Under the pieces are notes generated by a model. It was not told the origin of the DNA and searched no databases. It worked only from the letters and a program-made list of their open reading frames with translations. Position numbers and translations under genes: made by a program. Positions 17,207 through 25,528 of a stretch of 64,000 bases of DNA are shown here, piece after piece (the stretch's first letter is position 1; every line of letters starts with the position of its first letter). Where the stretch lies: positions 62,001-126,000 of the forward strand of contig NZ_JAJGBN010000003.1 in NCBI RefSeq assembly GCF_020782875.1, written 5' to 3'. The DNA is from Allomuricauda sp. M10 (GTDB lineage: Bacteria > Bacteroidota > Bacteroidia > Flavobacteriales > Flavobacteriaceae).

Positions 17207-17605
17207 ATGAAAATCAAAATCGTAATCTTACTACTTGTGGGTGTATTTGCCTCCAGTTGTGTACAATTCAAAAACGAAATGAACAGTAATTTTGATCCCA
17301 CCTTTACCCACGTCGTCTATTTTTGGTTCAAAGAGCCCAACAACCATGCAGATAGGGTTAAGTTCGAGGCCTCTTTGAAGAAGTTCTTGGAGAACTCCCA
17401 ATACGCCAAGACCAAATTTATTGGCACCGCACCCAAGGCCACTCGTGACGTGGTGGACGATTCCTTTACCTATTCCTTGATCTTGACTTTTGAGTCGGCA
17501 GAAGACCAAACGGCCTATCAAACAGAGCCTCCCCATTTGGTCTTTATCGAAGAATGTCAGGATTTGTGGGAGAAGGTGGTCGTGTACGATTCTGAAGGCA
17601 TCTGA
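17207..17605 (+). CDS. Lipoprotein with a Dabb (stress-responsive alpha-beta barrel) domain
   Basis: ATG 17207 gives 132 residues with a lipobox at Cys18 (ASSC). A longer in-frame reading from 17138 overlaps the preceding gene and lacks the signal, so it is rejected. The mature part is a Dabb domain (HVVYFWFKEP, then SYSLILTFESAEDQTAYQ and HLVFIEEC). Dabb proteins are small ferredoxin-like barrels of varied or unknown function. It starts 5 bp after the DUF4230 gene. Confidence 0.85.
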   Translation: MKIKIVILLLVGVFASSCVQFKNEMNSNFDPTFTHVVYFWFKEPNNHADRVKFEASLKKFLENSQYAKTKFIGTAPKATRDVVDDSFTYSLILTFESAEDQTAYQTEPPHLVFIEECQDLWEKVVVYDSEGI

Positions 17606-17607
17606 CC

Positions 17608-17967
17608 ATGAATGTGGAGGAACTGAGGGAGTATTGCATCGTTAAAAAAGGCGTAACGGAAGAATTCCCTTTTGATGCAGAGACTTTGGTCTTCAAGGTC
17701 ATGGGGAAAATGTTCGCCTTGGTGCCCTTGGAAAGAGTACCCTCCCAATGCAACCTCAAGTGTGATCCCGAACGGTCCGAAGAACTCCGTGATACCTATG
17801 ATGGGATCATTACCCCGGGCTACCATATGAGCAAAGTGCATTGGAACACCTTGTATGTGGAACAATTGCCTCCCCAACTGATCAGGGAATTGGTGGACCA
17901 TTCCTATGAACTGGTGGTTGCCAGCCTCACCAAAAAACTGCAACAAGAATTGAAAGACCTACAGTAA
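17608..17967 (+). CDS. MmcQ/YjbR-family protein
   Basis: The product has 119 residues, with the family pattern EFPFDAETLVFKVMGKMFAL, then NLKCDPERSEELR and GYHMSKVHWNTL. The fold is CyaY-like with a proposed DNA-binding role; no function is established. It starts 2 bp after the Dabb gene. Confidence 0.88.
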   Translation: MNVEELREYCIVKKGVTEEFPFDAETLVFKVMGKMFALVPLERVPSQCNLKCDPERSEELRDTYDGIITPGYHMSKVHWNTLYVEQLPPQLIRELVDHSYELVVASLTKKLQQELKDLQ

Positions 17968-17973
17968 ATCTGA

Positions 17974-19743
17974 ATGGACGGGATTACGACTTTTTATACC
18001 CACCAACGGGACAAGCATTACGAAGAACTCAAACGGTTAAAAAAGCAATTGGCCTTGTTGGCTTCGTTGCGACTGCTCGTTTTTGTGGCAACGGGTTTGG
18101 CAATGTATTTTCTGTGGACCACCAGTTTGGTCTTTTGGATTTTCCCTTTGGGATTGGCGGGATTTTTATACCTCGTTTCCAGATACAGTGACCTAAAATG
18201 GCAAAAGGGTTATGTGGAGCGATTGATTGCCATCAACCAGACCGAATTGGAAGTAGCGGCCCGCCGCTTTCATCATTTACCAGATGGAAAGGAATTTTTG
18301 GTGCCTGAACATCCGTATGCCCAAGATTTGGATCTTTTTGGTCGAGGGTCTTTTTATCAATATGCCAACCGAACGGCATTGAAACAAGGGAGCCAAGTTT
18401 TTGCAGGTCTTTTATTGGATGGATATCCAAAGGATATTGCCAAAAAACAACAAGCCGTTCAAGAATTGGCCCAGTTGCCTGAATGGCGACAACGGTTTTC
18501 GGCATTGGCAGGCGGTACCCATCCCGAAGTGCCCCACCATGTGGTTTCCAAGTGGTTGAAAGAACATGTGGCCTTTGTGCCCAAATGGATAAAATACGTG
18601 GCTCCAGCTTTTGCCTTGGGTTCTATCGGCCTCATCATTGCTGCTGTTTCAGGGTGGATTCCCGAAGCTTTGGTGTTGTACTGGTATTTTATTGGAATCG
18701 GAATCGTTGGACGGTACGGAAAGAACATTTTGCGGTTCTCCTCTGATGTGTCCAAAGCTCAGGATACCATTGAGCAATATCAAAAACTGATTTCGGAACT
18801 GGAACAAAAGGAATTTGCTTCGGAACTGCTTCGGGATCTACAACAGAAATTGGTTTTGGATGGGGAAAAGACCTCCAAGATATTGAAGAAGTTCACCAGA
18901 CATATGGCTATGTTGGACCAACAGAACAACTTGTTGATTATGATGTTCGGTCAAGGTCTTGCCCTGTGGAGCCTGTATTTTGCTTACCAAGTGGAAAACT
19001 GGATTGGCAAATATGGCAAACAAGTGGAAGGCTGGTTCGAGGCCATTGCCTATTTTGATGCCTACAACTCCTTGGGCAATTATGCTTTTAACCATCCTGA
19101 TCACTCCTATCCCCAAATCACGGATGGACCGATGACCCTGCAGGCCAATGCGGTGGGTCATCCCTTGGTAGATCCAAAAAAGAATGTACTGAACGACTTT
19201 TCCTTGGATGAGGGCCGATTCAGTATTGTTACTGGCGCCAATATGGCCGGGAAAAGTACTTTTTTACGGGCGGTGGCCCTGCAAATCGTCATGGCCAACA
19301 TGGGCTTGCCCGTTAAAGGAAAAGAGGTGCAATACCAACCTGTTCGATTGCTCACCAGTATGCGTTCCTCGGATTCCCTTGCGGATGAAACCTCATACTT
19401 TTATGCGGAGTTGAAGCGGTTGAAATACATTGTGGACGAGCTGGAAAAAGGCAATTGTTTTGTGGTCCTCGATGAAATCTTGAAAGGCACCAATAGTGTG
19501 GACAAGGCCGAAGGCTCCAAAAAATTCGTGGAAAAATTGGTGTGCTCCAGAGCTACTGGATTGGTCGCCACCCACGATTTGAGTCTATGCACCTTGGCCA
19601 ATGAACTTCCGCAAGTGGAAAACCATTATTTTGATGCCCAGATCGTAAACGGGGAACTCTATTTTGACTACCGTTTTAAGGAAGGCATCTGCCAGAACAT
19701 GAATGCTTCCTTTCTCCTAAAAAAAATGGGAATTGTGGATTAG
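17974..19743 (+). CDS. Membrane-anchored MutS-family ATPase
   Basis: In this 589-residue protein, two pairs of hydrophobic segments (about 28-70 and 205-250) precede a MutS clamp-like helical region and a MutS domain V ATPase. Walker A is GANMAGKST with Lys427, and Walker B Asp500/Glu501 lie in DEILKGTNSVDK. The mismatch-recognition domain I of true MutS is absent. Membrane anchoring is unusual for the family, and a role in ordinary mismatch repair is unlikely; function is unknown. It closes the six-gene run. Confidence 0.85.
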   Translation: MDGITTFYTHQRDKHYEELKRLKKQLALLASLRLLVFVATGLAMYFLWTTSLVFWIFPLGLAGFLYLVSRYSDLKWQKGYVERLIAINQTELEVAARRFHHLPDGKEFLVPEHPYAQDLDLFGRGSFYQYANRTALKQGSQVFAGLLLDGYPKDIAKKQQAVQELAQLPEWRQRFSALAGGTHPEVPHHVVSKWLKEHVAFVPKWIKYVAPAFALGSIGLIIAAVSGWIPEALVLYWYFIGIGIVGRYGKNILRFSSDVSKAQDTIEQYQKLISELEQKEFASELLRDLQQKLVLDGEKTSKILKKFTRHMAMLDQQNNLLIMMFGQGLALWSLYFAYQVENWIGKYGKQVEGWFEAIAYFDAYNSLGNYAFNHPDHSYPQITDGPMTLQANAVGHPLVDPKKNVLNDFSLDEGRFSIVTGANMAGKSTFLRAVALQIVMANMGLPVKGKEVQYQPVRLLTSMRSSDSLADETSYFYAELKRLKYIVDELEKGNCFVVLDEILKGTNSVDKAEGSKKFVEKLVCSRATGLVATHDLSLCTLANELPQVENHYFDAQIVNGELYFDYRFKEGICQNMNASFLLKKMGIVD

Positions 19744-19833
19744 TGCCTCCAAATGATCCTTTTTGATTTTCTGCCAAAGGGGATGTACTGATGATTTACA
19801 TGAAGCCAAAAAAAGAATTACACTTATCGGTTT

Positions 19834-19954
19834 GTATAAGAATAGTGCGGTTTTGTGTCCGAGGATTTTCCGTAGGAAAATCAGAGTGACCAAATGTGCA
19901 CTAACTTTGGGTTTGTACTAAACTACGCATTATTTTTATACGTTGTTGGCACTA
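19834..19954. repeat. Long imperfect palindromic repeat with an internal hairpin
   Basis: The outer arms GTATAAGAATAGTGCG (19834-19849) and CGCATTATTTTTATAC (19926-19941) pair at 14 of 16 positions. Inside is a perfect hairpin, GATTTTCC-GTA-GGAAAATC (19864-19882). GTTGGCACTA (19945-19954) follows, and its complement TAGTGCCAAC sits at 20633-20642 on the other side of the next gene. The element resembles folded recombination sites or MITE-like repeats, but does not match the integron core GTTRRRY. Confidence 0.55.
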
Positions 19955-19961
19955 GTTTTTA

Positions 19962-20618
19962 TTAATCTTTTAGTTCAGTGATAAAATCGTGCAGGTAGAT
20001 TATTTTGAGTGGTTTTTCCTCCATTTTTTTATCAAAAACAACTATTTCGTATTCTATTTTTGGTTCTCCAATTTCTATTTCCATCTCCTTTTTTGCTAAA
20101 ATCGAAAATTGCTCTATTTTATTCGATTTTGCAATATCAGTTACAATCTGTCTTGATTTATAATTAGGATTAGATTCGTCAAAAAAGTCACTTGTCAATT
20201 TTAAGGAATTTTCATTCTCAGGATTATAGTAATATGTGAACATATCTGACCCAATTACTACAAATCCTTTACGGCTAAAGTCAGGAGGAAAGTTCATTCC
20301 TCTATTAGATTCCTCAATGATAATTAATTTGTCAATTTTATCGATGTCCAAGTTTTTGAGGTCAAAGACTTTTTTATAATTATTGATATTGTTTGTTGTA
20401 GATTTTTTTAATCCCTCTGCTTGCATCTCCCAAAATCCTTTTCCTGTTGTCGCTCTGTACAAACTGTCCATTTTCGGGTCAACTTGGTCAATCATTTCTT
20501 TAGTCGGTTCTTTTTCCCAAGATTTTCTGAATAAGTCATAGTAGTTTTCAGAGAATGTTTGTGAATAAGCTGATATAGAGTACAGAACTAAAGTCAGATG
20601 AAATAAGTTTCTTTTCAT
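19962..20618 (-). CDS. Secreted protein of unknown function, possibly mobile cargo
   Basis: ATG 20618 gives 218 residues with a signal peptide (to about residue 20, ending SAYSQ). A longer reading upstream runs through a dispersed repeat and is rejected. The mature part is charged, with MDSLYRATTGKGFWEMQAEG and KIDKLIIIEESN, and shows no motif that I recognise. It is much more AT-rich than its neighbours and is bounded by inverted copies of GTTGGCACTA, so it was probably acquired as a unit. Confidence 0.65.
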   Translation of the reverse strand: MKRNLFHLTLVLYSISAYSQTFSENYYDLFRKSWEKEPTKEMIDQVDPKMDSLYRATTGKGFWEMQAEGLKKSTTNNINNYKKVFDLKNLDIDKIDKLIIIEESNRGMNFPPDFSRKGFVVIGSDMFTYYYNPENENSLKLTSDFFDESNPNYKSRQIVTDIAKSNKIEQFSILAKKEMEIEIGEPKIEYEIVVFDKKMEEKPLKIIYLHDFITELKD

Positions 20619-20654
20619 AGATTTTTTCAAATTAGTGCCAACGTTAAAGATATG

Positions 20655-20745
20655 ATTCGTTACAATACTTCGGCTGCGCTCAGTACAAAGTGAATTATAT
20701 GGACCGATACCTGCCTGTCGGCTTACAGGAGTGAAGTTAGGGTTT
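20655..20745. repeat. Fragments of dispersed repeats
   Basis: CTTCGGCTGCGCTCAGTAC near 20671 is a copy of the common flavobacterial repeat related to that at 7162-7221. CCTGCCTGTCGGCTTACAGG near 20711 forms an imperfect hairpin. No gene is present. Confidence 0.5.
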
Positions 20746-20816
20746 TTCCGGTTAAAATTCCATCGCCAATAGATGGACATCCTTGTAATATAACTGGGCT
20801 TTGGGCTCAAATTTGG

Positions 20817-21917
20817 CTATAAGCCCTTTACCTGCACATTGTGGAAAGAGTCGGCCTGCAAGCGCAGCAATTCCTCTGCCTTCTTCTTTTTGTATTGGTA
20901 CAGTTCCTCCTCGTTCTTGATATCGGCATAGATTTGCTGATTGATTTTTCCATCGGTGGCCAGCAACAGTTTGCGCTGTTCCACTTTTTGGGTCACCCAA
21001 GTGGCCACCACACTTTCCTGCTCTTCAAACTTGAAGTCGTATTCCCCTTTTGGTGCCAACAATTTGGCAATGATAGGGGCCGTTTCAATGGCCAAGAATA
21101 ACAAAAAGATAAAAAACGAAGGGAACCAAGGTAATTTACCCAAAGCGTTGATGCGCGCCATGAGTCCGTCAAAACCATCGATAATGGGCTGGGAGCTGGT
21201 CACCGCCGAGTTATAATCTGTTTCCAAGGCCGCAATTTGGGCTTCTAGGCCTGCTATTTTGGTGGCATTGGTTTCTTTCAAAGTATTGAGTTCCGACAAG
21301 GCAGCATCGTGTTTATCACGTTTTTCCTTGTATACGGGTCCTTTGCCCAAAAGACCAGTTCCGGCAGTGCCTTCGGCCTCGGAAATATAGGTGTCGTACA
21401 AGGCGTTGGTTTCCGCTTCTTTGGTGGCGATTTCTCCCTTCAGGTTGGCAATGTCCTGATTAAGACTTTGAATTTTTGGGGTGTATTGAAGGGCCAGTTG
21501 TTCCTTGTTGTTCAACGTCATGGAATTCTTTTCTTCCAACAACACTTGGTTGATTTCCTTTTCAAAGATTTTCATTTCCAAGGGCTTGGAAATGACCACG
21601 GCAATAATGATCGCCAAAACGATCCGAGGTGCTGCCTGGAGCAATTCACTTTTAAAATTGTCCCTCTTTTTGATGGTGGAAACAATGTATCGGTCCAGAT
21701 TGAAGATCAACAGACCCCAAATCAACCCAAAAAAGATGGACGTGTAGATATTGTCAAATACCGTGTAAAGGGCATAACCGCTCGCAATGAATGCCATAAC
21801 AGCAGTGAAGAATACGGTGGCGCCAATCCCGGCATATTTGTTCTGTTCCCCATTGGAGCAGGTTTTTAGGATTTCAGTATCGGCTCCGGAGCAAAAAATA
21901 AAAAAACGTTGTAGCAT
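20817..21917 (-). CDS. DUF4407 membrane protein with a long coiled coil
   Basis: The 366-residue protein has an N-terminal FIFCSGAD motif, three membrane segments within about 30-115, a coiled-coil stretch (about 120-245, rich in Glu, Lys and Ala), a fourth membrane segment (about 265-285) and a charged tail. This is the DUF4407 layout, common in Bacteroidota and without a known function. It stands alone. Confidence 0.85.
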   Translation of the reverse strand: MLQRFFIFCSGADTEILKTCSNGEQNKYAGIGATVFFTAVMAFIASGYALYTVFDNIYTSIFFGLIWGLLIFNLDRYIVSTIKKRDNFKSELLQAAPRIVLAIIIAVVISKPLEMKIFEKEINQVLLEEKNSMTLNNKEQLALQYTPKIQSLNQDIANLKGEIATKEAETNALYDTYISEAEGTAGTGLLGKGPVYKEKRDKHDAALSELNTLKETNATKIAGLEAQIAALETDYNSAVTSSQPIIDGFDGLMARINALGKLPWFPSFFIFLLFLAIETAPIIAKLLAPKGEYDFKFEEQESVVATWVTQKVEQRKLLLATDGKINQQIYADIKNEEELYQYKKKKAEELLRLQADSFHNVQVKGL

Positions 21918-21977
21918 GTTCGTGTTCTCTTTGATTGATAGGGTATTAGAACGTGATTTTGGAAATATTGTTACATA

Positions 21978-22001
21978 AAAAGCCCCAATTAAGGGGCTTT
22001 T
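21978..22001 (-). terminator. Terminator downstream of the second M56 gene
   Basis: AAAAGCCCC (21978-21986) and GGGGCTTTT (21993-22001) form a perfect 9-bp stem with a 6-nt loop. Read leftward, a T-run follows the stem. It lies 24 bp beyond the stop of the M56 gene. Confidence 0.8.
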
Positions 22002-22025
22002 AACATTATGAGAGTTTGTGGAGGT

Positions 22026-24449
22026 CTAGTTTTCCATCACGATGGGCTCCGTGGATAGTTTCACGATAGGTTTGCCGCTATTGGATCCTCTGGTATCAAT
22101 ATTGATGCTCTTATTGTTTTCCAAAACCTTGATGGCTTCCTTGGCGGATATTTCTTTTCCATTATGCATAAAGGTGGCTCCCTTGGCTGCCATTTCCTTA
22201 ATGTGCTCCATGGGCGATTTGGGTTCTGGTGGAGCAGGGGGAGTATTGATCTTTGTGTTATTGGTATAAGTTGGGGCAATAGGAGACCCTGGTTTTCGGA
22301 TATTGCTCCCAAGGTCATCATAGGGATCTTGGGTGTCGATTATATTCTCAATTTGATTTGAAGCATACTCTGTATCCGAAACATTTTTAGGTGGTTCAGG
22401 CGCACTCGGAGCAGGAGGTGGGGGCGGAAAATTAGGGAAGGGTTCTGCATCTTCCCGTTGTTTTTTGGACATTTTGCCATAGATTTCCTTTAACCGAATC
22501 ACCTCTTGCTTTTTAATGTACATATGGTTACGGTCCATGTCGTTGTACTTTTTGGCCAAGGCATTGTATTCCTTCATTTCCTCACGCGAGGCACTGGATT
22601 GAGGGGTAGCCTCTGGACCTACAATGTTGATCGTGGCGGAACCGTATTCGGTTAGAATTTTATCTACCTTTTGAATCACATCTTTGGGCGTATTGTCCTG
22701 TAATTGAATGACGGAACGGACCAGTTTTTTGCGTTGATCAAAGGAAAGGTGTTCGTTGATTTTGGAAAGTGTTTCCTTTAAATCCTCCAAAGGAACCATC
22801 TTACCTTGAAATAATAATTTGCCGTTATTATTGATGTAGATTTCAATGAAATCGATGGCTTTTTGGGCAGACACCGTGTATATGGCAAAGCCTGCTCCTT
22901 GTCCTTTTTCCAAAGGTGTCATCCCTGTAATTTGGCTTCTTTTGATAGATTTATTCAATTTATAGGCAGGCACAATGGTTTTGACATCGACCATGACCAA
23001 ATCATCCTTGGAATTTAGTTTTATCCAACTATCACTCACCAAATAGTATTGGCCCTCCACCTGCATAAAAACATTTTGATTGCCCTTTTTGGCCTCGTCC
23101 ATCTTTTTATGAAACTCGAAATCCTCTTTAACTTGTTTATAGCTCCTTAGAATCGTTTCATAATCCAGATTTTTAGGATTGGTTACCAAGGAAGAAAGCT
23201 CTTTTGCACTTGACTTCTTTTGTCGCATGGCAAAATACATGGCGGAACTAATGTTGCCTTGTAGATCTCCCCAATGTTCTTTTTGATTAATTAGCTTATA
23301 ACCTTCTTTGGTTACTGAGAAATCAAAATAAATCTCCCCTGGGTTTGTAACTTCAAGCTCAACCGCATAATAACCTCGGTTGTCGGTTTTGGAGAGAATT
23401 TGTCCATCGGTCCCCAATATAGTCGCATTTTCCAAGGGTAATAAGGTTTCTGAATCTACCACTAAACCGGCCAGTTCTATTGATCTCCGGGACAAACCTT
23501 CGACAGTATTTAGATTGTTGGACTTTGGATAAATGGATGTTTCTGAACTCACGTTTTTTACCACGGGGATTACCTCTGTTTCACTAAACCCCAATAACAA
23601 TAGGGCGGTAAGTGGGAGCACGAGCAGGCTCCTCAATACAAATGATTTTCTTGATGTGTTTGTTTTCATGACTGTAAACCGTTTTTTGATTGATGAATAA
23701 TTAATGGCATTGGCAATGCCGGTCGACTGATGTTGTTCAAAACTACCGTGTGATAAGTACGATAGGATGGTATTTTGATAATGCGAATGGTCATTATTTC
23801 CATTGATTACTGCCCTGTCCGCTAAAAATTCGTGGTTCAGCTTAATGGACGATTTAAAAAAGTAGATGATGGGGTTGAACCACAAAATGACCTGGGCCAG
23901 TTCAATGAGCAGGATATCCAGACTATGCCGTTGCTTGGCATGGGTTTCTTCATGTAAAAGCACTTCCTGCGGAATATGTTTTTCCTCAAATTGCCTTTGG
24001 TTCAAAAAGATATAGTTGAAGAAGGTATGCGGTGGAAGGGATTGTCTCAACAACACCCTAGTGATAAAGTTTTCCTTGAATTTGGGATTCTTGCGGATGC
24101 GTAACGCGATTTGGGCCAGGTTCCTTAAAAAACGAACTCCAAATCCGATAACACCAATAACGTAAACCATCCACAATCCAATTTCCCAATCAAAATAGGA
24201 CCCTTCAGTAGCCACTTGCCCGGTTGCTGCATCCGAAATTTCAGTGATCGGAGTTGTGTTGAAGGTGGTTTGTTGGGCAACTTCCACATATTCGGTAAAG
24301 ACTACGGCTGGGATCAAAAAGGAAGCAATCAACGCTCCTAAAAGAAAGAATCGCTTGAATTGGTGTATGCTTTCCTTTTCCAAAACCAGTTTATAAAAGG
24401 CCAGGAAAATGACAAGGCATGCGGTAGATTTTAATAGGAAGACCAACAT
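22026..24449 (-). CDS. BlaR1-type M56 metallopeptidase with a large periplasmic part
   Basis: This 807-residue protein has an N-terminal membrane region and an M56 peptidase domain with HEETH (His166, Glu167, His170) followed by AKQRHSLD and NHEFLADRAVI. A membrane segment lies near 275-290 and a carboxypeptidase-like beta domain near 325-400. A long charged region includes a Pro-rich stretch near 675. The first 290 residues parallel the protein at 7945, but the tail here is not TonB_C-like. It follows its blaI by 2 bp. The signal sensed is unknown. Confidence 0.88.
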   Translation of the reverse strand: MLVFLLKSTACLVIFLAFYKLVLEKESIHQFKRFFLLGALIASFLIPAVVFTEYVEVAQQTTFNTTPITEISDAATGQVATEGSYFDWEIGLWMVYVIGVIGFGVRFLRNLAQIALRIRKNPKFKENFITRVLLRQSLPPHTFFNYIFLNQRQFEEKHIPQEVLLHEETHAKQRHSLDILLIELAQVILWFNPIIYFFKSSIKLNHEFLADRAVINGNNDHSHYQNTILSYLSHGSFEQHQSTGIANAINYSSIKKRFTVMKTNTSRKSFVLRSLLVLPLTALLLLGFSETEVIPVVKNVSSETSIYPKSNNLNTVEGLSRRSIELAGLVVDSETLLPLENATILGTDGQILSKTDNRGYYAVELEVTNPGEIYFDFSVTKEGYKLINQKEHWGDLQGNISSAMYFAMRQKKSSAKELSSLVTNPKNLDYETILRSYKQVKEDFEFHKKMDEAKKGNQNVFMQVEGQYYLVSDSWIKLNSKDDLVMVDVKTIVPAYKLNKSIKRSQITGMTPLEKGQGAGFAIYTVSAQKAIDFIEIYINNNGKLLFQGKMVPLEDLKETLSKINEHLSFDQRKKLVRSVIQLQDNTPKDVIQKVDKILTEYGSATINIVGPEATPQSSASREEMKEYNALAKKYNDMDRNHMYIKKQEVIRLKEIYGKMSKKQREDAEPFPNFPPPPPAPSAPEPPKNVSDTEYASNQIENIIDTQDPYDDLGSNIRKPGSPIAPTYTNNTKINTPPAPPEPKSPMEHIKEMAAKGATFMHNGKEISAKEAIKVLENNKSINIDTRGSNSGKPIVKLSTEPIVMEN

Positions 24450-24451
24450 GG

Positions 24452-24817
24452 TTATTTCTTTTTGATTTCGTTGTCTATCAATTTTCTCAATTCTTCCAAT
24501 TCGGCTTTGCTCAAGTTTGTTTCTTTGGCAAAGAAGGAGGCAAATTGGCTCGCACTGTCGTTAAAAAAGTTTTTGATGAGTCCGTTCACATGTTTGGAAA
24601 AGTAATCCTGCTTTTTTACCAGCGGATAGTATTCCCTACTTCTCCCAATAGTGTTGTAAGCCACAAAGCCTTTGTCTGCCATCCGTTTTAAAAGGGTCGC
24701 CACGGTGGTGGTGGCCGGTTTGGGTTCCGGGTAGGCATCCAAGAGGTCTTTCATATAGGCCTTCTTCAACATCCAAACAATGTTCATCAATTCTTCCTCT
24801 GCTTTTGACAACTGCAT
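24452..24817 (-). CDS. BlaI/MecI-type transcriptional repressor
   Basis: The 121-residue winged-helix repressor (MQLSKAEEELMNIVWMLK, then TTTVATLLKRMADKGFV) has a helical dimerisation tail and is paired with the M56 gene 2 bp downstream. By family knowledge it represses its own operon until the peptidase cleaves it. Two palindromes just upstream (24839-24880) match the TACA-N2-TGTA pattern known for Bla operators. Confidence 0.93.
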   Translation of the reverse strand: MQLSKAEEELMNIVWMLKKAYMKDLLDAYPEPKPATTTVATLLKRMADKGFVAYNTIGRSREYYPLVKKQDYFSKHVNGLIKNFFNDSASQFASFFAKETNLSKAELEELRKLIDNEIKKK

Positions 24818-24838
24818 CTGTGGTGTTTTTAATTGTGC

Positions 24839-24880
24839 TCTACAAACATAGAATAAAAATTTTAATTCTACAAATGTAGA
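24839..24880 (-). promoter_or_regulatory. blaI promoter with paired Bla-box operators
   Basis: TCTACAAATGTAGA (24867-24880) is a palindrome with 6-bp arms, and TCTACAAACATAGA (24839-24852) is a near copy with centres 28 bp apart. Read leftward, the proximal copy contains TATGTTTG (24843-24850), an exact -7 box. The distal copy contains the TTG -33 element (24871-24873), exactly 20 bp from it. Repressor bound at both copies would cover both promoter elements. Confidence 0.75.
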
Positions 24881-24949
24881 GTTTGTTAAAATTGATAAGA
24901 GGATGTTTTACTTTCCAAAAATGTTAAGTTTGCCATCAAATACAACAAC

Positions 24950-25528
24950 ATGGGATTATTGGAAGATTTACAGAACAGGAGTGGTAACCAATGTGAGCTT
25001 TGTGGCGCAACGGAAGATTTGAAGGTGTATGAAGTACCACCAGTGTCTACCGGAGGGCTGGATGGTAGTGTAATGGCCTGCGCCACCTGTTTGGGTCAGA
25101 TAGAAAATCCTGAGACTGTGGACTCCAACCATTGGCGTTGTTTGAACGATAGCATGTGGAGCGAGCAAGATGCCGTTAAGGTAGTGGCTTGGCGTATGTT
25201 GAACCGTTTAAAATCCGAAGGATGGCCGCAAGATCTGTTGGATATGATGTATTTGGATGATGAAGTTTTGGCCTGGGCAAAGGCAACGGGCGAAGGTCAG
25301 GACGCCGCGGATATGGTAGTACATCGTGATTCCAATGGAGTTGTTTTGGAAAATGGCGACAACGTGGTGCTCATCAAAGACCTGAAGGTGAAGGGGTCAA
25401 GCATGGTCGCAAAACAGGGAACCGCTGTGAGACGGATTTCCCTGGATCGCGAAAATGCTGAATATATTGAAGGCAAGGTGGACGGTCAACAAATCGTCAT
25501 CCTAACCAAATACGTGAAGAAGCTTTAA
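24950..25528 (+). CDS. PhnA-like zinc-ribbon protein
   Basis: The 192-residue protein has a zinc ribbon with Cys15/Cys18 and Cys44/Cys47, then the PhnA core with the conserved segments ENGDNVVLIKDLKVKGSS and VKQGTAVRRI-like strands. The family name comes from an E. coli gene near the phosphonate operon; the function is not established and no phosphonate gene is nearby. A TAAGTTTG -7-like box lies at 24925-24932. It converges on the M20 gene, with both stops inside one TTAA. Confidence 0.88.
   Translation: MGLLEDLQNRSGNQCELCGATEDLKVYEVPPVSTGGLDGSVMACATCLGQIENPETVDSNHWRCLNDSMWSEQDAVKVVAWRMLNRLKSEGWPQDLLDMMYLDDEVLAWAKATGEGQDAADMVVHRDSNGVVLENGDNVVLIKDLKVKGSSMVAKQGTAVRRISLDRENAEYIEGKVDGQQIVILTKYVKKL

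Noticed and set aside
19945..19954. Integron attC site
   Set aside because: The core does not fit GTTRRRY or its complement, and the copies on the two sides of the gene are inverted, not direct.
20619..20810. Upstream extension of the secreted-protein gene to 20810
   Set aside because: The extension translates repeat sequence and would bury the clear signal peptide that starts at 20618.
21309..21869. 186-residue rightward frame opposite DUF4407
   Set aside because: It is the antisense shadow of a well-supported coding region, with no family features.
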